Assembly (NCBI GenBank): GCA_030704615.1
Contig: CM060734.1
Location: 22,010,001 to 22,074,000, forward strand
DNA from: Takakia lepidozioides
Lineage: Eukaryota; Streptophyta; Takakiopsida; Takakiales; Takakiaceae
Direction: 5' to 3'
DNA length: 64,000 nt
A model generated the notes under the pieces. It was not told where the DNA came from, did no database searches, and saw only the letters and a list, made by a program, of their open reading frames with translations. Positions 22,541 through 33,299 of this stretch are shown here, in pieces. How positions within the stretch are numbered: position 1 is the stretch's first letter; every line of letters begins with the position of its first letter. The position numbers and the translations under genes were made by a program.

Positions 22541-22893
22541 GATCACGCCGAAAGCCGCACTACGACTTCGTCCCGAGGTTACCATAATCAGTACTGAACG
22601 GAAGCACGTAGCTTCCGCTTTAGCCCGCATTACAAGGCAACCCCCTCGATAGCGCATTTATAGTACGCGCACCGCGCCAGGTGCGCACTAGCACGTGAAC
22701 TCCCAAAGAAGGCGCAAGTTTCCTTGCCCCTTAGATGGAAGTCACCCGATTTCGGCACTGCGCAAATACACGATTAACCCAATTTACCTCTCCCACTTTT
22801 GTAAGCTAGCCTGTATTCTACACACTAGCCAACCACACCATGCATCACCATTCCAAACACAATAGGACGCACAATATTTGGAACCCATTTCCT
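22541..22893 (-). repeat. Left (3') LTR terminal portion and 3' untranslated region of element A
   Basis: Colinear with 37420-37881 of element B (gccgcactacgacttcgtcccgagg, cgcgccaggtgcgcactagc, ttgcaatcggattcct). It lies between the LTR homology and the end of pol. The exact LTR end is not visible. Confidence 0.65.
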
Positions 22894-25800
22894 TTATAAC
22901 AAATTTTTGTACAATACAAGTTTTTGCAATCGGATTCCTGAGCTAGCTAAACCTGCTAAGCATGCATTTCCTCCCCTACGCTCCAAGGTTTGATGTCCCA
23001 TCAACGCTTCTTCCGCTTTGAGGTCGCCCTTCGAAGCTGCAACCGCCTCGGTGATGCGTTTCCCATTTCTGAGGCACACACCCAAGATGCCTCCACATGA
23101 TGATAGCCCTTCCATTTGATGATACTCTCCGTTTCTCGGTCCTGAACCTCCTCGACCTAATATTGCCTCCCCCTCGTACTCAAGTTCATTTTCATGATCC
23201 AACAGCATAGGTGGCGGACGCAACACTTGATGCCGATTCGGACGCGCTTCATCTTTGAAGTAAGGCTTCAAAAGGGAGACATGGAATACTGGGTGCACCT
23301 TGCTGTTTGCCGGCAGCTCCAATTCATACATCCTCATTCATAATCTTCCGAATGCGAAAGGGTCCCGCATACGGAGGCACGAACTTCGGACTCACTTCCG
23401 GGGTAGTCGGAAATTCTTGATGTTCAACCAGACCTCTGTGCCTGCCTCAAACTTCACTTCCCTCCGCTTCCGATTCGTCTGCCTTTCATACCGTTTCCTT
23501 CCTAGCTTTGGCAATATTGTACTTTGCGAGCTTTCACAACAACGCTCGCGTTTCTTCCAGTACCGCCGCTACTGCCCCGTTCCTCAACGTCCTGGGGGCC
23601 CAACTTGTCGGCACCAGAGGTGCTTTTCCCTAGACCAACACGAAAGGGAAACTCCGTTGCGGAGTGTTCTGTGTTATTATAACAGAACTCTGCCGCGTCT
23701 AAGTGTTCCATCCAGTCTGATTGTCTGCCGACACGTAATTCCGCAAGAAATTGCTTCACTACGGAATTCACTCTTTTCCTGTTTGGCCCGTCCGTCGTAG
23801 GTCGGAAGGCGGTGCTCATCTTCAGCCTCGTCCCCATCTTCTTCCAAAGTGCTCTCCAGAATTTTACTCGTAAACTTTGGATCGCGGTCCGAGACAATAT
23901 CCTTCGGGCCTCCATGATGCTTTAAGACGTGGGGGCGAAGTAAAGTCGCCCTGTCTCCTGCGCCTTTGCCGTCTCCTTGGTGGGCATGAAATGGCCCATT
24001 TTACTGAACCTATCTACCACCACCATGATTGAATCGAATCCTTTTGACAGCGCGGCATAGCAGTCATGAAATCCATCGAGCACTTTCCCAAGTCCCCCCC
24101 TCTGAATCGGCAAGGGTTGTAACAGCCCCGCTTGCTTTTTGTACTCACTCCTACTCTCCGGTTTTGTTGGCATGTGGTGCATGTCTTGACATACTCCTCT
24201 GCCTCCTCCCTCAGTTTGGGCCCAGAAATACTCTTCTTCAAGAGTGCCCGCAGTGCGCTTGGCTCCACCGTGGCCCGCAAGCGGGCTATCATGGCATTCT
24301 CACTCAAGAGACTATCCCTGATCCCTCCCTTCGGCACGTAGAGACGCTTTTGCTTGTACCGGAGCAGTCCTTTTGCAAGTGGAACTGCGATTTAACCCCC
24401 ATCCAATCTCTGCATCACACGGACTTCGTCAGCTCATCCTTCCGGCAAGCCTTCCGGATCTTCCTTTGGAGTGGCCTCTCGCCCTTGTACACCAACAAGA
24501 GCTGTTGCTTTCTACTTAAAGCATCGGCCACCACATTGTCCCATCCCGATTTGTACTGGATTCCACGTCGAACACTGCCAAAGTATCTTGCCACCTAAGT
24601 TGTTTTGGGGACAACTTGGGCTGCGTGGCAAAATACTTCACACGCGTGACATTGTCCGTGAACACCTCATCTGGGTTGGAACCAACATAGTGGCGCAGAG
24701 CTCAAGGCAATGCACCACCACCGCTTCATCTCTTTTCGTGCGTCGGCCACCATCGCTCCACTTCATTCAGTTTTCTTACTTTCGTAAGCCCTGGACGTCC
24801 ATCTTGCATAAGTACACCCCCATCGCGAAGTCCGACGCATCTGTATGAATCTCAAATGGACGATCGAACTCCGGGATTTCAAGACTGGAGCTTCCGCCAT
24901 CCGCTGCTTCAATTCAGCAAAATCTTGGCCACAAAGGTGTTCCATGCCCAGACTTTAATTTACACAAAAGGTCTGACAGCGGCCCCACAATCTTAGCGAA
25001 ATTTCTCACATACTTCCGGTAATAGGAGGCGAGTCCTAGGAAGGATCGCACTCCCCCGGGACCGAAGTCGGAGGCTCCCAGTCCAAGATCGCCCTCACTT
25101 TTCTGTCATCCATTTTGATCCCATCCTGTGTAATCACATGCCCCAAGAACTCCACTTTCGTGACCCCGAATCGCACTTTGAAGCTTTGGCATACAGCTTC
25201 CCTTCTCGCAATTTTTTTTGGAACACCCTTTTGAGGTGCTCCAGGTGCTCCTCCTTTGTTTTCGAGTACACCAGAATGTCGTCGATGTACACGATCACAA
25301 AGTCATCCAACCACTCCTGGAAAAGGCTGTTCATCAGCGTGCTAAATGTCACTGGTGCATTGGTGAGCCCAAAAGGCATCACAAGAACTCATATGAACCA
25401 TACCTTGTGCCTGCACACACGGTCTTCTCCTCATCTCCTTCCACCACCCGAATTTGGTGATAGCCGGAGCGCAAGTCGATCCGGCTGAAATACTTCGCAG
25501 GAGAGGTCGTCAATCCTCGGCAAAGGGTACCGGTTTTTGATAGTTACCTTATTCAGAGCCCTGTAATCGACACACATCCGCAGCGTCCCATCCTTCTTGT
25601 CTGCAATAGCACCGGGGCTCCGTAAGGTGACTTACTCGGCCGGATGTACCCCTTTGACATTAGATCCTTGGCTGATTCTTCAGCTCGACCAACTCTCTGT
25701 GGCTCAACCGGTAGGCGCCGTGGCAGGCGGTTCCGATCCCGTATCACCTCAATTTGTGGTCAACTTCTCTTCGCGGTGGCAAGCCGCTTGGTAAATCCTC

Positions 25801-26762
25801 CGGCATCACATCCTGGTATTCTCTCCAAATCCCCTTGATCCAATCTGGCTCGATTCCCCATCGCCCTTCTCCATTCATTTCTCTAATGTAAAGCAAAAAT
25901 TGGGGCTCGTGTGCCTCTCCACTCCCCACCCCCACTCCTTTGCTGATAGAAGGTTTATTATTCGCCCTCCCCACGGATTTGGGCGTTTCAGACACTCATA
26001 AACCCTCGCCACCACTCCCACATGGCAGCGTGACTACTCTCTTGCGCCATCTATGACCGCTCCGGATTTGCTCAAAAATGTCATCCCCAAAATGAGATCC
26101 ACTCCATCGATCTCTGCAGATGGTGAAGTTCTCACGTCCCTCCCAACTCCCCAGTTGAAGAGAACATCAATCGCCAACCTTGTCGCCAACTGTGGTTCTC
26201 CTTTGGCAGAACGCACCTCAATAGAGGCCCCAACGTCACTTGTCGGGAGTCCCAGCTTTGTGCCGTTGCCGGTATCATGAAGGAGTGCGACGCTCCTGTG
26301 TCCACCAACAACGACACATTAGTTCCGGATATTATCCCATCCACGAACAATAACTGACTCCCTTTTCGTAAGGTGCCAGTTTCCTTATACAACTCACAAG
26401 AAAATTTGCCTACCTTGCAAGTCCTGGCGACCACCGCTTCCACCAAGCGACTGATGGTATCTTCCGACAGCTCCGTGGTCGCCCGAGTCATGTTCAATTG
26501 TCGGGGCTTCGTGCATTTCTTGGCCATGCCCGGGCTCCCTGCAATTGAAACACACTCCATCAAAGGTCGCCTTCTGTCCGTCATAAGCCGCTCCACCCGC
26601 TTTTCCTTTCGAAGCACCGGGTGCCGCCTTGACGTGTGAAGGCCCTCCCTTCGATTTCCACGTGCCATTTTCGCCGCGTGGCCTATCCCACTTCTTTTCC
26701 GGTCGGAAGGAGTCACCTTCCCGCCGATCTTCTTGTGGTTCAGCTCCGTACGGCCTTGTCTT
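22894..26762 (-). pseudogene. Chromovirus A pol, heavily broken
   Basis: Matches element B (37882-41930) along its whole length but with many indels, so the frame is lost repeatedly. Recognisable pieces on the minus strand are protease (LLVDTGASHSFMIPATAQ near 26300), RT with [19 protein letters not shown] near 25280, RNase H scraps near 24850, the integrase zinc-binding region near 24200 ([12 protein letters not shown]), integrase core ([15 protein letters not shown] near 24020), and the C-terminal part with LPANSKVHPVFHVSLLKPYF near 23290. Part of the chromodomain region is shortened near 23120. It would be Gag-Pol of a chromodomain-bearing Ty3/gypsy element. It is dead. Confidence 0.9.
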
Positions 26763-27572
26763 TCACACCCTAGGGACATCCGAGAAACATTCAGCCCTCT
26801 CAATTGCCTCGTTCAAAGTCTTGGGTGGCTTCTCCTCCAACTTCCGCCTGGCCCATGGGGCCAGTCCCGCCACAAAGTTGAAGACCATTTCTGGTTCTGC
26901 CATGTCCGCGACTTCGAGCAACAGCACATTGAAAGCCTGGACATACCCCCGAATGTCATCTGTTTGCTTCAAATTCCTCATCTTGTCTCGGGCAAGCCAG
27001 GACGCGTTGAGGGGCACAAACTGTCTCTTCAACAATTCCTTGAACCCACTCCAGTTCAAGGTTTCCGGACTTGGACCTCGGTCGTGAAGGCGTTTCTGCC
27101 ACCATTGTTGAGCATAGCCCCTCAAATAGGTGGGAGCCACTTCCACCCGATCCTCGTCACTCAACTTGGCCGCCCGGAAGTACTGCTCTAGCTCCAAGAG
27201 CCAGGTGTTGAGTGCCTTCCGATTTCGGACGCCCTCGAAGGTGCCGGGTTCCTTAGGCTTCACCTTAAACTTTGCCTTAGCGGAAGTGGCATTAGCCGCC
27301 TTCAACACGTCTTTCAACGTCCCGCCAAACTGCGCCAACAACCCTTCCCAAAAGGCTGCCGGCATGGGAGGCATCTCTTGGTTTGTCAGAGCTCTCAAGG
27401 ATTCCTCGGGCTCCGACTCCTCGGATTCCTCCCGCTCTTGGGCGGCCTCGTTTTCGGAAACATGCATCGCTTCCTCAAACGGCCACCTCGGTGACACGCC
27501 GCCCCCATCGGGCTCACCGGGATCATCATCTTTTGGGCCGTTCCGCTTTCGCTTCGGCTTACCCGACCCCAT
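26763..27572 (-). CDS. Chromovirus A gag, open but cut off before pol
   Basis: The open frame runs from the ATG at 27570-27572 (MGSGKPKRKRNGPKDDD), which is the best start because the upstream codons lie in the primer-binding site and LTR. An acidic N-terminus is followed by a retro-gag core: [53 protein letters not shown], and [17 protein letters not shown]. It stops at 26763, just before the zinc knuckle, through a frameshift relative to element B. The product would be a capsid protein lacking its zinc knuckle. It is useful as the undamaged reference for the nonsense codons in element B gag. Confidence 0.85.
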   Translation of the reverse strand: MGSGKPKRKRNGPKDDDPGEPDGGGVSPRWPFEEAMHVSENEAAQEREESEESEPEESLRALTNQEMPPMPAAFWEGLLAQFGGTLKDVLKAANATSAKAKFKVKPKEPGTFEGVRNRKALNTWLLELEQYFRAAKLSDEDRVEVAPTYLRGYAQQWWQKRLHDRGPSPETLNWSGFKELLKRQFVPLNASWLARDKMRNLKQTDDIRGYVQAFNVLLLEVADMAEPEMVFNFVAGLAPWARRKLEEKPPKTLNEAIERAECFSDVPRV

Positions 27573-27613
27573 GATGAGGCCAATCCCAAGGACGATCGCG
27601 TACTGAACTCTAA

Positions 27614-27625
27614 GCTCTGATACCA
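27614..27625 (-). other. Primer-binding site of element A
   Basis: The plus strand reads gctctgatacca, the reverse complement of TGGTATCAGAGC, the standard plant initiator-Met tRNA primer site. It lies two bases from the LTR start at 27628 and fixes the minus orientation of the element. Confidence 0.85.
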
Positions 27626-27627
27626 AG

Positions 27628-27753
27628 TGTCGCGCACCCCACTTCGGTAAACTCCCCTTCAAGTCATAGTTACTCGCTTTGATGCGCGCGCCTGACTCCC
27701 AACCTGGCCGCCCGGGCCAACTTGGAGCTTCGGCTGCTCACCGGGACATAACG
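27628..27753 (-). repeat. Right (5') LTR of element A, truncated
   Basis: Identical in plan to the first about 126 bases of the LTRs at 19375 and 42499 (TGTCGCGCAC ... ctcaccgggacataacg). Homology then ends abruptly at gatgaactccg, so most of the 5' LTR, with its promoter, is gone. Confidence 0.8.
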
Positions 27754-27914
27754 ATGAACTCCGAAAGTTGGAGAACAAGGAAAATTGATGTTAACAAATA
27801 AGTTATAACGAGTTACGAATGGTCGTTCGCCTGGTCCCTGCGTATTTCATAATCATTTCGCAAAATCTATGATCTTTCTACGAACATACCCACAAAGTTC
27901 TCAAAGCACAAAAT
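27754..27914. other. Short spacer, nothing recognised
   Basis: A/T-rich sequence between the truncated LTR and the 120-bp repeats. Confidence 0.4.
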
Positions 27915-28310
27915 AATTTCGATTGATCTCATATTACACTGGGACGTATCAGAGGGTACATTGAACACACTGGCCAAGTTTCAAAGCGAACTAAAATCAT
28001 TTGGATGGGCAACCATCCGTTGGCCCATTGAACAAATTTTGATTGAATTCATATTACTCTGGGACCTCTTACATGGCACATTGAACATAGTGGCCAAGTC
28101 TCAAAGCGAACCAAAATCATTTCGATGGCCAACCATCCGTTGAGCCATCGAATGAATTTCGATTGATTTGATATTAGTTCGGGACCTGTGAGAGGGTGTC
28201 TGGAACGTGCTGGCAAAGTTTGGAAGCTAACAAAAATGATTTGGATGGGCAACCATCCGTTCACCCGTTGAATGTATTCTGTTGGAGCTGCTATTGCTTT
28301 GGGACCTGTT
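27915..28310. repeat. 120-bp tandem repeat, three units plus a partial one
   Basis: Units begin at 27915, 28035 and 28155 (aatttcgattgat...), with a decayed fourth start near 28275. Each contains aatcattt(g/c)gatggNcaaccatccgtt. The exact 120-bp spacing and divergence between units suggest an old satellite-like array. Confidence 0.85.
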
Positions 28311-28930
28311 GGACTATGTTTCGCGTGCTTACGATTTTTTTTTCATTCTATTTTTGAATGGGGCGTGTAATGTAGCCATATGCAACGTGCGTACCAAATT
28401 TGGGAGCAATCAAATTCATTTGAACCCAAAACCACAGTTTCTTCCCTGTTTTGCACTCCAAACTTGATTTGTGTTCTACTTTATGCACTCTTCATAGAGA
28501 GTTCTGCAATAATGAACGAAGAGAACACTTTTTTTGGGGGTTATTTTTTATTGGTCCAAATTTTGGCGGGGTAGTAGCCGTGGGATGCTGGAAGCCGCAG
28601 AACAAAATTGAGCAAAAAACAAAATCGATACGTGCCAGAAACCCCCACTGAAAGGCAGTGCAAACCTATTTATTGGCTTAAAATAAATTTAAATTCAATT
28701 AAATTGTGGAATGGCTTGAGGGGGGAGCGCGTCGATGGGGAGGCAAATGATTTATTCGTCTGTTGTGTCTCCGCACATGTGTCGCACACATGTTCAAGCA
28801 CATGGGCAAAAGAGGGGCTTCAACCACATCCGTTCAATGGGTGCAATAGCCGTGCACGCATTGCAGGATTTCTTTTTCGCATTGAACAAAAACCAGATGA
28901 CAAGTGAACGCCTCATTGGACAATCGAATG
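28311..28930. other. Spacer between two repeat blocks
   Basis: No coding frame with a recognisable domain. It separates two blocks of the same 120-bp unit, so it may be an insertion or part of a larger duplicated unit. The words cacatgtgtcgcacacatgt near 28775 form a short imperfect palindrome. Confidence 0.4.
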
Positions 28931-29290
28931 ATTTTCGATTGATCTCGTATTATGCTGGGACGTATCAGATGGTACATTGAACACACTGGCCAAGTTTCAA
29001 AGCAAACGAAAATCATTTGGATGGGCAACCATCTGTTGGCCCATTCAACGAATTTCGATTGATCTCATATTACTCTGGGGCCTCTTACATGGCACATTGA
29101 ACATAGTGGCCAAGTCTCAAAGTGAACCAAAATCATTTCGATGGCCAACCATCCGTTGAGCCATCGAATGAATTTCGATTGATCTGATATTAGTCCGGGA
29201 CCTGATACATGGTAGAACATAGTGACAAAGATTGAAAGCAAACGAAAATCATTTGGATGGACAACCATTCAATCGCCCATTGAATGAATG
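28931..29290. repeat. 120-bp tandem repeat, second block of three units
   Basis: Units begin at 28931, 29051 and 29171 and match the first block unit by unit. For example the second unit of each block contains ttacatggcacattgaacatagtggcc. This shows duplication of a three-unit block, not random expansion. Confidence 0.85.
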
Positions 29291-29800
29291 GGGTTTCGTC
29301 TTCGATTATACTGGTGCAGAAATCCTTAAAAAAACAAATGACCATCTCAACTTTTATAAGCCTCATCCTCAGCTTCCAATTTTGATGGTCATTTGTTTTT
29401 TTAAGTTATATACGCATGTGTGGATATGTTCCAGATGGAAGATATTAGCATTGGAAAAATAAGAGTTGGAGAAGCACCTCATTACGAAGCAAGAGACATT
29501 ACAGAAGACCTCAACATGTTGAACATCTGGATGAAGAACCTTGCCCACGTCGCTTCAAAGTTCTAGCGCTTCTGAAATGATTACATGTTTGTTGGTGGAA
29601 GCAGATCTCGTAGGCCACATTGATCTCGTACCCATCGAAGACTCCCATAGGCCACATGGAACGGTTCATGTGATACATTTTCACAAATGCGATGTGATAC
29701 ATTTGTGAAATGGTATCACATCAACCGTTTAATGCGGCCAATGCACGTCTTCCGCACCATGGCGGAAATGTTCGCCACTTGAAAGCACAAACACAAATAA
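29291..29800. other. Non-coding stretch with a local inverted repeat
   Basis: Around 29668-29728 the phrase tgtgatacattttcacaaatg is followed by cgatgtgatacatttgtgaaatggtatcaca, forming direct and inverted copies of gtgatacattt and cacaaat. No gene recognised. Confidence 0.45.
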
Positions 29801-29804
29801 TCCG

Positions 29805-30190
29805 TGCAAACAATCTCAAGAATCATATGTACTGCAAGGTGTTTCATATTGCCGATGTTCATGTAGCTGAATTATTTAGGAATCGTTTTGCTACTCCCAT
29901 GCCAACAACATCAGGTCCACTGCGACTGCCATATTCCGAATTCTGTATCAACCACCACGGACATGAAACCAGGAACTTCGCACAAAATCTCCAATTCATT
30001 CAATTTATGGTGGGCCATGGCTGCAGCCTGCAAGCTGGCCGGGGTGGCTGATACGTCCGTTTGAAAATAACAGTTTTAGAAGACGTTGGCATGAGAATAG
30101 CAAAAAGAGTACTACAGAATTCAGCTAGAGGAACAACAATAGCATGAAACACCTTACCGTAAATATGATTGTTGACATTGGTTGTGACAG
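29805..30190. repeat. Inverted repeat, arms about 29805-29925 and 30070-30190
   Basis: The left arm reads aaggtgtttcatattgc...gtagctgaatt...ttttgctactcccatgccaac. The reverse complement of the right arm reads aaggtgtttcatgctattg...ctagctgaattctgtag...ttttgctattctcatgccaac. The arms are roughly 70-75% alike. Open frames in both arms encode related peptides (KVFHIADVHVAEL versus KVFHAIVVPLAEF), so the sequence may once have been coding, but I do not recognise it. Confidence 0.65.
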
Positions 30191-30237
30191 CTCCAATCAA
30201 TAGAGAACTCGCACCATCAGTTGCACTCCAACAGCAG

Positions 30238-30800
30238 TACCGGTCCCTTGAGTAAATAAAATTCCGTTGTAAATAATAAATTGCATACGCTCGAACCTCA
30301 CAAATGTCATTTCAACAAAACCGGCCGTGTATTGTGGCACTGTTTGTAACTGCGAATGTTTCAATGTTTCTGACAGGGTACTGAGAAAATGATATATTGG
30401 ATCCATAGGAGTTAGATAACAAACGTTCCATATCTCATTCAACTGTGCGATACTACCATGAGTGGCATGGATAAAAAAGTAATATGTGTACATGCGACCT
30501 CCGCACGTTTAAGTAGAGACCTAGTATCAAACGTTCGGAGGTCGCATGTGCATCTATTACTTTCCGATCCATGCCTCTCATGGTAGTGTCGCACAGTTGA
30601 ATGAGAGGAGACGTTTGTTGTCTAACTCCTACGGAACTAATACATCGTTTTCTCATAACCCTATCCGAAACCTTGAAACATTACAAATATAAACAGTGAG
30701 TCTGTACACAAACCATTTATGTTGCGATGACAGGTGTCAGGGTCGAGCATATGCAATATAGTATTTACAATGGGACTTCATTTATTACATGCACGATCAA
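30238..30800. repeat. Large hairpin-forming inverted repeat with an 18-base loop
   Basis: Arms of about 270 bases (30238-30510 and 30529-30800) are reverse complements at roughly 80% identity around a loop of about 18 bases. Near the loop, catgcgacctccgcacgttt is faced by aaacgttcggaggtcgcatg. Further out, aacattgaaaca is matched by ccttgaaacatt, and cgagcatatgcaatatagtatttacaa pairs with the left arm. A transcript would fold into a long hairpin suited to small-RNA production. Confidence 0.8.
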
Positions 30801-30880
30801 AATTGAGTTATGTCTTCATAAAAGAACCATTATACCGCCAGAAATCTCATATCTACGAGACTATGGTCTACTCCGTCCTA

Positions 30881-32317
30881 TATACGTCTTTCGGCTCAGG
30901 CCAAGTGAATGGCTTGCCCATGAACCGAAGTACTACATGGGCTAATGTGACTCTCTCATTCTTGTTGTTGTCGTACAACCTTCGTAGCATTGAATGTCAA
31001 CAACCTCCCGTAAATTGGTCCTGGAATATACTTTGATCATAATGAGCGCCGCCATTTATTCGTACCGCTATCTTCCCAACGGCAAAGGCCTCCGACGTCA
31101 TGGCCTTGGGGAAGGGGGAGGGGATTTGGCATTCGCATTGAAAACCGATGCAATATCTTTTCCCACCCACCATCTTTTCGCGAGTTCCTGGTCCAGCTTG
31201 TCTTGGTTTTCAAACTGGTACGGCGAGGCTTTGCGTATGCCCAATGGGGTGGCTAAGCCCCAATCACACACCCCAATCTTGATCTCCTCGGAAAATGCAA
31301 CAAGATGTTGTCGGGGGACAAGTCGTTGTGCAGGACACCGTTCTTGTGGACAGCATCCATGATGCACACCAGTGCCCATGTAAGTTTACTGCGCACTTTT
31401 CGGAAACGAAGCAAGCGATCGCATTCCTGGAACTCTGCTTCCGTTCCCATTTGTTCCAAAATCACCCTGTTGTCCGAATCGTTGCCCCATTTTCTGTCAA
31501 GGTTTATTGTGTCGCATATTGTCCCCCCATTCCACCATCGAGTGTAACCTTTTACCTTACGTGCATTCACAACAAAATACGAGATAACACCCGGATGCTG
31601 GAACTTCACTGCCAAACACTCGTCGTTATATTGTCTCAACGCATTTTCTGGATTTTTGGACTTGGGTTTTTTTTTTCCCGCTAGCTCCCAACGCTCCGGT
31701 ATTCTAGAATCGCCAACAATCTTATAGTGACGGATCTTAGCATACCCTCCTTCTTTGTAAGGGCCAATCTCTACCACCTTCGTAATAGAGTTCAGATAAT
31801 AAAGACCAGTTGTGCCTCCTCCGCCCGATGACCCCGCCTTCCAAGGGACAACCCTAGTCCGGCGATGTGAATTCTGACTTGCCGAGCAACCCCAATACTC
31901 AACACGCCGCATTAACTCAGCTTCGGCGGAGGGCACTCGACCCTCGGTTGTTCTACCCTTCCATGTCTTCATTAGCTGCCTCAAATTCCACGTGGCATCT
32001 TTCGCCCTGCTTTGGATCCACCGATTGAACTTAGGCTTGTCCCTGTCCGCCGTCCACTTAGCCCCCGCCAAAACGTTTATCATTTTCATCTCCATATTTT
32101 GCTGAAAAATCTGAAACCCCTCCCATCCATGCCTAACATAAGCACTCTCCAGCCTCATCATGTCCCTACCCTTGAAATAATCCGCTACCATTTCTTTCAC
32201 CCTATCCAAGGCATCCGGTCCCGGGTAGTCTGACTTGTTGACCTGGTTATCCCGCTCGTGGGCACGTTTTCTCTTCCTCCGCCTCCCAAACAATCCCGCC
32301 CCAGAACTTGAATTCAC
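30881..32317 (-). pseudogene. Atypical protein kinase (HNDLSPDN / DWG), frameshifted
   Basis: The minus frame 32317-31253 starts MNSSSGAGLFGRRRKRKR, a basic, nuclear-localisation-like N-terminus. It continues through a helical region of about 190 residues without known domain and reaches a kinase domain. Seen there are a degenerate Gly-rich loop (GPYKEGGYAKIRHYKI), hydrophobic N-lobe strands, and the catalytic loop VLHNDLSPDNILLHF, in which the usual HRD is HND but the catalytic Asp and the Asn are kept. Homology then shifts frame near 31290 to IGVCDWGLATP, so DFG is DWG, and KRWWVGKDIASVF. It shifts again to a C-lobe fragment, EAFAVGKIA near 31080 and RLYDNNKNERVTLAHVV near 30950. Two frameshifts make it a probable pseudogene. 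I take it for a member of an expanded plant kinase-like family of unknown substrate. Confidence 0.65.
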
Positions 32318-32907
32318 AACCCTCGACGTTGTATAAACCTTTGCCCACTATAGGGTCCAAAACCTCAGAAAATGGCAATGAACGGGTGTGGATGGTGTCT
32401 TCGTAGTTTTCTGCAAAAAAACAGGCCGCCAGAGATCCGGAAACGGCAAAATGGTGATACGATGATTGTACCGTGAACAAGTGTGTGGGACTGACCAATA
32501 GAAAACCGACAAAACCTCCCCCCCCAAATAATCACCTTTGCACCTCCCATTGGCAGTGCCAAGCAACGAAGTCCGAAAGGACTACAGGATGCCAAGGAAC
32601 CGCACCACAAGAGGGACAAAAGTGATCAGAAAAGGAGGGGGGAATGGTTTATATAGGCGCCCACCAGCCGCCCCCCCAAGAAAAAATGGCATTATGCTTG
32701 AAAATGCGCGACAGGCCAGTGGAGCCTCGCCACGCGCACCCACATGGGAGAGGTCAAGGGTTCAAAACCACCTCCCCCCATCCCATTTGTTTCGTTTTTC
32801 CTGACCCGTGGCACCTCGCCACGTGGTTGGCCGAGGCGCCGCTTCATGATTAAAAATAAAGAACAAAACGCCACACGGCGGGTCCCTGGATTTCTAAGGA
32901 AAAAAAA
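32318..32907. other. 5' flank of the kinase relic, no gene recognised
   Basis: Contains open frames on both strands without recognisable domains. Near 32755-32770, aggtcaagggttcaaaacc resembles a Pol III B box, but no matching A box or cloverleaf is seen. cacgtggttgg and cctcgccacg words are frequent. Confidence 0.4.
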
Positions 32908-33087
32908 AACACGCGACCGCTGCATAGCGGTCGCTATATTTATAAAAACAAGAGCGATCGCCACATGGCCAATGTAGGCGGTCGCTTATTTTAAAATGTA
33001 ATAAAATACAAGCGACCGCCAATATGGGCGGTCGTTTTTATTAAAAATAATAAATTATAGGTAACCGCCAATATAGGCGGACACATT
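32908..33087. repeat. Array of four short hairpins, core GCGACCGCC/GGCGGTCGC
   Basis: Four inverted repeats at about 50-base spacing: GCGACCGCT-gcat-AGCGGTCGC (32913-32934, perfect), GCGATCGCC...GGCGGTCGC (32954-32985), GCGACCGCC-aatat-GGGCGGTCG (33012-33034), and a decayed aaCCGCC-aatata-GGCGGac (33063-33081). The separators are A/T-rich (atatttataaaa, attttaaaatgtaataaaat). A run of nine to ten A precedes the first. This could be the subterminal region of a CACTA-like or MITE element. Confidence 0.85.
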
Positions 33088-33218
33088 TTTTTAAAAGAAT
33101 TAATAAATATTAATAATTGGCCACGTCTGTTTTACACCGTGGCTGCCATGTAATTACAAATGGTAGAAGTAAATCATAAAAGTCAAATAAATAAATAAAT
33201 TACATGGGTAAACATCCG

Positions 33219-33278
33219 GATTCGACATGACGTGACGCACGTTGGACGTGACGGCTGACGTGTCAGCGCCACGTCACG
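33219..33278. promoter_or_regulatory. Dense cluster of ACGT cores
   Basis: In 60 bases tgacgtg/cacgtca-type words occur about seven times (catgacgtgacgcacgttgg, gctgacgtgtcagcgccacg). These match bZIP-type binding cores in plants. The cluster resembles the block at 6160-6230. No gene start is close by, so function is uncertain and it may be a simple repeat. Confidence 0.35.
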
Positions 33279-33299
33279 TCAGGAATGATAACTAGGTGT

